Of a stretch of DNA of 8,055 bases, positions 1-3,795 are shown piece by piece. A program made the position numbers and the translations under genes. The notes under the pieces were generated by a model. That model was not told the origin of the DNA and searched no databases. It saw only the letters and a program-made list of their open reading frames with translations. How positions within the stretch are numbered: position 1 is the first letter of the stretch; every line of letters starts with the position of its first letter. Source of the stretch: Rhodospirillales bacterium (GTDB lineage: Bacteria; Pseudomonadota; Alphaproteobacteria; JAREAF01); NCBI GenBank assembly GCA_029240475.1, contig JAREAF010000112.1, positions 1 through 8,055 of the forward strand, in the 5' to 3' direction.

Positions 1-100
1 TCTTCGAAGAGGCCGGGCCTTCGAAAGGCGCGGCACTCTAGCCGCCGAGGATTCCGGTGTCCACGGGGGTGGAACCGCCGACGAAGCGGACCTCCGGCCG

Positions 101-130
101 TTGCTCCCCGGCGCGCTGCAAGGATATCCT
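101..130 (+). promoter_or_regulatory. Candidate sigma70-type promoter for kdsB-pheA
   Basis: TTGCTC at 101-106 and TATCCT at 125-130 are separated by 18 bp and match the -35 and -10 consensus at about 3-4 of 6 positions each. A transcript would start near 137 and carry an approximately 84-nt leader containing the 168-185 palindrome before the kdsB GTG. The -10 sits in the palindrome AGGATATCCT. The match is weak and such boxes occur by chance, so this is only a candidate. Confidence 0.25.
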
Positions 131-167
131 CGCGGCCGCCGCAACTGCCATCCGAACCGCCCGGCTT

Positions 168-185
168 GCGCCGCGCGCGCGGCGC
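168..185. repeat. 18-bp perfect GC palindrome in kdsB leader
   Basis: The sequence from 168 to 185 equals its own reverse complement, built from GCGCC, a CG run and GGCGC. In RNA it would form a stem of about 7 bp around a tight loop, ending some 20 nt before the kdsB ribosome binding site. No T-run follows, so it is not a standard intrinsic terminator. It could be a leader structure or chance in very GC-rich DNA. Confidence 0.6.
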
Positions 186-204
186 GGCGAATCGTCGCAA
201 TTTT

Positions 205-214
205 CTAAGGAAAG
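205..214 (+). promoter_or_regulatory. Ribosome binding site of kdsB
   Basis: The purine-rich stretch CTAAGGAAAG contains AAGGA, whose last base (211) lies 9 nt before the GTG at 221. This is normal spacing and decides the GTG start, because the next in-frame ATG (at 263) falls inside the conserved nucleotide-binding motif and would remove it. Confidence 0.75.
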
Positions 215-220
215 CGGCCG

Positions 221-982
221 GTGGCCACAGAGTGCAATCCCATCGTCCTGATCCCGGCGCGGATGGCCTCCACCCGGCTGCCCGGCAAGCCGCTGGCCGA
301 CATCGCCGGCCTGACGATGATCGTGCAGGTCTGCGCCCGCGCTGCCGAGGCTGAAGTGGGGCCCGTCGTGGTTGCCGCGGCCGAGCGCGAGATCGCCGAG
401 GCGGTCGAGCGCGCCGGCCATCGGGCGGTGCTGACGGACCCCGCGCTCCCCTCCGGCTCCGACCGCATTCACGCGGCGCTCCGCGAGGTCGATCCGGGGA
501 GGCGGCACGGGCTCGTGGTCAATCTGCAGGGCGATTTGCCCACGCTCGATCCCGCCGCCATCGCGGCCGTGCTGGAGCCGCTGTCCAATCCCGAGGTGGA
601 CATCGCCACGCTCGCCGCCGTGATCCGGATCGAGCATGAGCGGACCGATCCGAACGTCGTGAAGGTCGCCGCGGCGCTTTCCGTCGAGCAGCGGGTCGCG
701 CGCGCCCTCTATTTCAGCCGCGTAACGATCCCGTCCGGCGCGGGCGAGCATTTCCATCATATCGGCATCTATGCCTATCGCCGCGCGGCCCTGGAACGGT
801 TCGTGTCCCTGCCGCCCGGCATGCTCGAGCGGCGCGAGAAGCTGGAGCAGCTGCGCGCGCTCGAAGCGGGCATGCGCATCGATGTCGCGCTCGTTGACAC
901 GGTTCCGCTCGGCGTCGACACTCCGGCCGACCTCGAGCGCGCCCGGGCCATGCTGGGCGCGAAGAACCGGACATCGCGATGA
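221..982 (+). CDS. kdsB: 3-deoxy-manno-octulosonate cytidylyltransferase (CMP-KDO synthetase)
   Basis: Cytosolic enzyme that joins CTP and KDO to give CMP-KDO, the activated sugar used to build the LPS inner core. The 253-residue protein has the usual family length (about 250). Visible motifs in order: the N-terminal nucleotide-binding loop IPARMASTRLPGKPL (11-25), PSGSDRI (77-83), the metal-binding NLQGDLP (101-107), DPNVVKV (143-149), LYFSR (163-167), HIGIYAYRR (180-188), EKLEQLRALE (206-215) and GVDTPADLE (231-239), whose Asp is the second metal ligand expected in this family. The start is GTG, supported by AAGGA at 207-211. The stop overlaps the pheA start in an ATGA, so the two genes are probably co-transcribed and translationally coupled. 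The QGDLP form, where the E. coli enzyme has QGDEP, is one I associate with alphaproteobacterial KdsB. Presence of kdsB implies a Gram-negative envelope with KDO-containing LPS. Confidence 0.96.
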   Translation: MATECNPIVLIPARMASTRLPGKPLADIAGLTMIVQVCARAAEAEVGPVVVAAAEREIAEAVERAGHRAVLTDPALPSGSDRIHAALREVDPGRRHGLVVNLQGDLPTLDPAAIAAVLEPLSNPEVDIATLAAVIRIEHERTDPNVVKVAAALSVEQRVARALYFSRVTIPSGAGEHFHHIGIYAYRRAALERFVSLPPGMLERREKLEQLRALEAGMRIDVALVDTVPLGVDTPADLERARAMLGAKNRTSR

Positions 983-1878
983 CCGCCGCCGCCCCCCGCA
1001 CCGCCGCCAAGCCGAAAGCCGATCCGGCCGGGCTCATCGCCTTCCAGGGCGCGCCGGGCGCCTATGGCGATCTCGCCTGCCGCGAAGCCTTTCCGGCGAT
1101 GCGGAGCCTGCCCTGCCCCAGTTTCGAGGACGCCTTCGCCGCCGTGCGCGACGGCCGTGCGGCGCTCGGCATGATCGCGGTCGAGAATTCGATCGCGGGC
1201 CGCGTCGCCGACATCCATCACCTGCTGCCGGGCTCGGGCCTGCATATCGTCGGCGAGCATTTCCAGCGCGTGAACCACCACCTGCTCGCGGCGAAGGGCG
1301 CGAGCCTTTCGACCATCCGCACCGTGCACAGCCACGTGCATGCGCTCTCGCAATGCCGCAACGTCATCCGCGAGATGAAGCTGAAGCCGGTCGTCCATGC
1401 CGACACCGCCGGCGCGGCCGCCGACGTGGCGGAGCGCGGCGACCCCAGCGAGGCGGCGATCGCCTCCTCGCTGGCGGGCGAAATCTACGGCCTCGTTTCG
1501 CTGAAGGCGGACATCGAGGATGCCGAGCACAACACCACGCGGTTCCTGGTGATGGCGCGCGAGCCGATCGATCCCGACCCCAAGGCCGGCCCGATCATCA
1601 CCAGCTTCGTCTTCCGCGTGCGCAGCGTGCCCGCCGCGCTCTACAAGGCGCTGGGGGGCTTTGCGACGAACGGCGTCAACATCACCAAGCTGGAGAGCTA
1701 CATCGTCGACGGCGCCTTCACCGTCGCGCAGTTCTATGCCGACATCGAAGGCCATCCCGACCAGCGGCCGGTGCGCCTGGCGCTGGAGGAGCTGAGCTTC
1801 TTCTCGCGCGAGGTGCGCATCCTCGGCGTATACCCCGCGCACCCGTTCCGGCTGGGCGGAGCGCAGCAGGCGGAGTGA
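979..1878 (+). CDS. pheA: Prephenate dehydratase with C-terminal ACT domain
   Basis: Converts prephenate to phenylpyruvate, the committed step to phenylalanine. The 299-residue protein is the monofunctional form: no chorismate mutase domain precedes it. The catalytic domain covers about 18-195, with FQGAPGAYGD (22-31), VENSIAGRV (68-76), the GLHIVGEHF segment (87-95) and NTTRF (185-189), which contains the family's catalytic Thr-Arg-Phe. The ACT domain covers about 206-290: ITSFVFRV, PAALYKALGGFATNGVN (218-234) and ITKLESYI (235-242), ending ILGVYPAHPFR. The first 16 residues are Ala/Pro-rich and probably disordered. The ATG overlaps the kdsB TGA by 4 nt; only a weak GAAG lies upstream, so coupling to kdsB translation is likely. 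The Phe-binding positions differ from the GALV and ESRP motifs of enteric PheA, so feedback inhibition cannot be assumed. The stop codon lies one base from the convergent nudC stop. Confidence 0.96.
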   Translation: MTAAAPRTAAKPKADPAGLIAFQGAPGAYGDLACREAFPAMRSLPCPSFEDAFAAVRDGRAALGMIAVENSIAGRVADIHHLLPGSGLHIVGEHFQRVNHHLLAAKGASLSTIRTVHSHVHALSQCRNVIREMKLKPVVHADTAGAAADVAERGDPSEAAIASSLAGEIYGLVSLKADIEDAEHNTTRFLVMAREPIDPDPKAGPIITSFVFRVRSVPAALYKALGGFATNGVNITKLESYIVDGAFTVAQFYADIEGHPDQRPVRLALEELSFFSREVRILGVYPAHPFRLGGAQQAE

Positions 1879-1879
1879 G

Positions 1880-2785
1880 CTAGCCCTCCTCGATCCAGTC
1901 GCGGATCAGGCGATAGGCGATCGAATCCCGCCGCGGCAGCTTCAAGCGCTCGTCCTCGGGCGCATTCCGAAGCTCCTCGCGCGTGAACCAAGCGGCGGAC
2001 TCGATCTCGTCGGGATGGATTCGCAGCTCCTCCTGCGTGGCGCGGGCGGTGAAGCCCAGCATGATCGAGGCCGGGAACGGCCAGGGCTGAGAGGAGTGAT
2101 AGCGGACCTCCTCGACCGGGACGCCCACCTCCTCCATCACCTCGCGGGCGACCGCCTCCTCCAGGCTCTCGCCCGGCTCGACGAAGCCGGCGAGCGTCGA
2201 ATGCATGCCGGGCGGCCATTCCCGCTGGCGGCCCAGCAGCGCCTTCTCGCCGGAGGTCACCAGCATGATCACGGCCGGGTCGGTCCGGGGGAAATGGGTG
2301 AGGCCGCAGGCCTCGTTCGTGCAGCGGCGCTGATGGCCGCCCTCGACCGAGCGCGTCGGCGCCCCGCAGGCGCCGCAGAAATGGTGCCGCTGATGCCACA
2401 GCATGAGCCCGCGCGCATAGGCGAGCAGCGCGGCGTCCTCGCGCGCCAGGATCGGCCCGACCTGCCGCAGCTCGGCGAAGCGCCCCCAGCGGCTGAAGTC
2501 CGGCGGCTCCGCGTCGCTTGCCGGAAGGTCGAGCGCGAACACCGCCCGCTCGCCGGCGATGCCCAGCAGCGCCCAGTCGCCTTGCAGCAGGGAGGCCGAG
2601 ATCTCGGCGGCGCCGATCAGCGCCGGCCCCGGGGCGTCGGCCCACTGGACGAGGGGCTGCCCGTTCCAGAGCGGCAGCACGGCGCTGCCGGGATGCGCCA
2701 GGCGCTCCCTCAGCCAGGCCTCGTCGCGCCGTTTGAGATGGGCGCGGTCGAGGCTGCTGCCGGCGTAATGGTTGGGGGTGCGCAT
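1880..2785 (-). CDS. nudC: NAD(+)/NADH pyrophosphatase, Nudix family (NudC)
   Basis: Hydrolyses NADH/NAD to nicotinamide mononucleotide and AMP; E. coli NudC also removes NAD caps from RNA 5' ends. From the ATG at 2785 the protein has 301 residues. An N-terminal domain (about 1-125) precedes a zinc ribbon with Cys137, Cys140, Cys155 and Cys160. The Nudix domain follows, with a complete box at 200-222 (G200, E206, R214-E215, E218-E219, G221). The NudC-specific SQPWPFPAS motif is at 232-240 and separates this enzyme from general Nudix hydrolases. A longer form starting at a TTG (2827) is possible, but it adds 14 residues with no family look; the ATG has a G-rich AGGGTGGGG-like stretch upstream and is preferred. 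The gene is read divergently from the DUF6134-like gene across 95 bp, and converges on pheA with a single base between stop codons. All catalytic residues are present. Confidence 0.95.
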   Translation of the reverse strand: MRTPNHYAGSSLDRAHLKRRDEAWLRERLAHPGSAVLPLWNGQPLVQWADAPGPALIGAAEISASLLQGDWALLGIAGERAVFALDLPASDAEPPDFSRWGRFAELRQVGPILAREDAALLAYARGLMLWHQRHHFCGACGAPTRSVEGGHQRRCTNEACGLTHFPRTDPAVIMLVTSGEKALLGRQREWPPGMHSTLAGFVEPGESLEEAVAREVMEEVGVPVEEVRYHSSQPWPFPASIMLGFTARATQEELRIHPDEIESAAWFTREELRNAPEDERLKLPRRDSIAYRLIRDWIEEG

Positions 2786-2880
2786 GGGAATGGCCCCACC
2801 CTGACACAGGCCCGGCGCTCGGCTCAATCACCCCGCAGGCCCCGTTTGGACTACGCGACGCGACGTGTTATGCTGCCAAA
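2786..2880. other. Divergent intergenic region between nudC and the DUF6134-like gene
   Basis: These 95 bp must hold the 5' signals of both divergent genes. On the plus strand a candidate promoter at 2846-2874 can be read. On the minus strand I see only a G-rich ribosome-binding-like stretch next to the nudC ATG and no clear -10/-35 pair. A short iteration of CGCGACG lies at 2854-2864. No further gene or RNA is evident. Confidence 0.6.
2846..2874 (+). promoter_or_regulatory. Candidate promoter of the DUF6134-like gene, possibly leaderless
   Basis: TTGGAC (2846-2851) and TATGCT (2869-2874) are separated by exactly 17 bp, matching sigma70-type consensus at 3 and 4 of 6 positions. Transcription would begin about 7 nt after the -10, at or next to the A of the ATG at 2881. 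No Shine-Dalgarno lies before that ATG; the preceding bases are TGCTGCCAAA. Together this suggests a leaderless mRNA, but only the spacing and the missing SD are seen; the start site is inferred. Confidence 0.4.
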
Positions 2881-3585
2881 ATGATCAGATTGCGACACAT
2901 CATAACGTTTTTGCGCCTAAGTCTACCGATCCTGGTTGGATCGGTGCTTCCGCTTCACGCGCTGGCTGCGTCGACACAGGCGGCGGCCACGACGACCCAG
3001 TCGGTCCTGGCCATGGCCCCGGCTGGGACGCTGACCTACGACGTCCTGCGCGAGGGCGAGCGGATCGGGACCCACATCGTCTCCTTCGAGCGCAGGGGCG
3101 AAGAGCTGACCGTGCGCACCGAGACCAATGTGGAATTCACGGCCTACATTATCTTCGACGTCGACTGGACCCACCAGGCGGTGGAGATCTGGGAGGACGG
3201 CGGCCTCAAGGAATTCACCTCCTTCACCAACGAGGACGGCCGCAAGCGTCAGGTGCACGCCCAGCGCAACGGCGACCGGCTCATCGTGGAAAGCACGGGT
3301 GGCCATCGCGAGTTCGCCGCCGACGTTATCCCCGGCACCCTCTGGCACCCCGACACCGTCCGCCGGGACCGGATCCTCGATCCCATCAAGGGCCGGCTGC
3401 GCAAGGTCACGGTCACCGACCGGGGCGTCGAGCAGGTGGAGGTCGACGGCCGCAGCATCGAGGCGCGGCATTACCGGATGCGCGGCGATCTGAAGCGCGA
3501 TTTCTGGTATGACCGCGACGGCACCGTGGTGAAGGTCGAGTTCCCGATCTCCGACGGCAGCGAGGTGACCCTGCTGCTGCGGTGA
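2881..3585 (+). CDS. Exported protein of unknown function, DUF6134-like
   Basis: I do not know a function for this 234-residue protein. Residues 1-29 form a signal peptide: a basic start (MIRLRH), a hydrophobic core and an ALA site before Ala30, so it is probably periplasmic or exported. There is no lipobox cysteine. The mature part begins with a Thr/Ala-rich stretch. From residue 50 it alternates short strand-like segments such as LTYDVLREGERIGTH, WTHQAVEIW, RLIVEST, TLWHPD, VEVDGRSIEARHYRM and FWYDRDGTVVKVEF. This implies a mostly beta fold, such as a barrel or sandwich that binds a ligand. The pattern of an N-terminal YDV-x-REGERIGTH and a C-terminal WYD-x-DG-x-VVK resembles what I recall of DUF6134, an assignment made from memory. 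No enzyme signature or cysteine pair is visible. The gene stands alone, between divergent nudC and the ffs promoter. Codon use resembles its neighbours, with no sign of recent transfer. Confidence 0.7.
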   Translation: MIRLRHIITFLRLSLPILVGSVLPLHALAASTQAAATTTQSVLAMAPAGTLTYDVLREGERIGTHIVSFERRGEELTVRTETNVEFTAYIIFDVDWTHQAVEIWEDGGLKEFTSFTNEDGRKRQVHAQRNGDRLIVESTGGHREFAADVIPGTLWHPDTVRRDRILDPIKGRLRKVTVTDRGVEQVEVDGRSIEARHYRMRGDLKRDFWYDRDGTVVKVEFPISDGSEVTLLLR

Positions 3586-3596
3586 GGGCCGTCGAT

Positions 3597-3616
3597 TTCG
3601 GCCGCTTGCGGCCGGA
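3597..3616 (+). terminator. Hairpin after the DUF6134-like gene, overlapping the ffs -35 region
   Basis: An 8-bp stem (one G-T wobble) closes a CTTG loop: TTCGGCCG, CTTG, CGGCCGGA. A CTTG loop closed by G-C is known as an unusually stable RNA tetraloop. It starts 11 nt after the stop codon at 3585, a usual place for a terminator, but no T-run follows, so it would not be a classic intrinsic terminator. It contains the TTGCGG that best serves as the ffs -35 box. It could limit read-through into ffs, protect the mRNA 3' end, or bind a regulator as DNA. Confidence 0.4.
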
Positions 3617-3636
3617 GCGATGAATCCTGATATAGT
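3606..3636 (+). promoter_or_regulatory. Promoter of ffs
   Basis: TATAGT at 3631-3636 matches the -10 consensus at 5 of 6 positions and lies 5 nt before the predicted 5' end of the SRP RNA at 3642, as expected for a stable RNA. TTGCGG at 3606-3611 is the best -35 match, with a somewhat long 19-bp spacer, and sits in the loop and right arm of the 3597-3616 hairpin. The -10 is convincing; the -35 is less sure. Confidence 0.6.
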
Positions 3637-3641
3637 GGATT

Positions 3642-3738
3642 GGGAGGTTGGCGGCGGACGGGCGCCTCGCCAACCCGGTCAGGTCCGGAAGGAAGCAGCC
3701 GTAACGAGTTGCGGCCCGGGTCGCCAGTCCAGCCTCCC
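3642..3738 (+). ncRNA. ffs: Small signal recognition particle RNA (4.5S type)
   Basis: RNA scaffold of the bacterial SRP: it binds Ffh and stimulates its GTPase with FtsY during membrane targeting of nascent proteins. The near-invariant apical core is present at 3677-3700, reading GGTCAGGTCC, the GGAA tetraloop at 3687-3690, then GGAAGCAGCC, with the CAG and AGCA internal-loop strands that contact the Ffh M domain. The ends pair as GGGAGG (3642-3647) with CCTCCC (3733-3738), giving about 97 nt, the usual length of the small SRP RNA without an Alu domain. A good -10 box lies just upstream. The gene sits right before dnaX, so its transcript may run on into that gene unless processed or stopped at the 3743-3762 hairpin. 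Exact ends are judged from pairing and may be off by a few bases. Confidence 0.97.
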
Positions 3739-3742
3739 GCCT

Positions 3743-3762
3743 GCGGCCATCCGGGCCGCTTT
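3743..3762 (+). terminator. Weak terminator-like hairpin after ffs
   Basis: GCGGCC (3743-3748) pairs with GGCCGC (3754-3759) around a 5-nt loop and is followed by only three T residues (3760-3762). It begins 4 nt after the ffs 3' end. It may act as a partial terminator or 3' boundary for processing between ffs and dnaX. The short T-run makes efficient intrinsic termination doubtful. Confidence 0.4.
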
Positions 3763-3787
3763 GAGACAAAGCCCCTCCTGATATCCT
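3761..3787 (+). promoter_or_regulatory. Possible separate promoter for dnaX
   Basis: TTGAGA at 3761-3766 matches the -35 consensus at 5 of 6 positions and TATCCT at 3782-3787 the -10 at 4 of 6, but the 15-bp spacer is shorter than usual. If active, the transcript would begin close to the dnaX ATG at 3796. The alternative is that dnaX is read from the ffs promoter. Confidence 0.25.
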
Positions 3788-3795
3788 CGGAGCCG

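Larger units (their letters stand above)
1..220. other. Non-coding leader upstream of kdsB
   Basis: No reading frame here looks like a real protein on either strand; the frames that cross it are low-complexity Arg/Ala/Pro translations typical of high-GC DNA. It holds several short palindromes: TCTTCGAAGA at 1-10, a GCCTT/AAGGC stem with a 3-nt loop at 17-29, AGGATATCCT at 121-130 and a perfect 18-bp GC palindrome at 168-185. Only a weak promoter candidate is visible (listed separately). A gene lying to the left of the window may begin or end just outside it. This is what can be seen; no function is demonstrated. Confidence 0.6.

Noticed and set aside
38..760. 240-codon open frame on the minus strand
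   Set aside because: It is antisense to kdsB, its translation is Arg/Gly/Asp-rich without any domain, and kdsB carries full family motifs. Such long antisense frames are expected at this GC content.
775..1842. 355-codon minus-strand frame opposite kdsB-pheA
   Set aside because: It spans two well-supported plus-strand genes and has a low-complexity His/Arg/Asp composition; it is a codon-bias shadow.
2786..2827. TTG start of nudC giving 14 more residues
   Set aside because: The added residues (MSRAPGLCQGGAIP) do not resemble a NudC N-terminus, and the internal ATG at 2785 has a purine-rich stretch upstream.
1734..2831. 365-codon minus-strand frame in another frame over nudC and the pheA end
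   Set aside because: nudC in the correct frame has the zinc ribbon, Nudix box and SQPWPFP motif; this frame is Arg/Ala/Pro-rich with none.
3640..3795. 52-codon upstream extension of dnaX
   Set aside because: This stretch is the SRP RNA gene and its 3' hairpin; the conserved DnaX N-terminus begins just after the ATG at 3796, so the open frame upstream is incidental.
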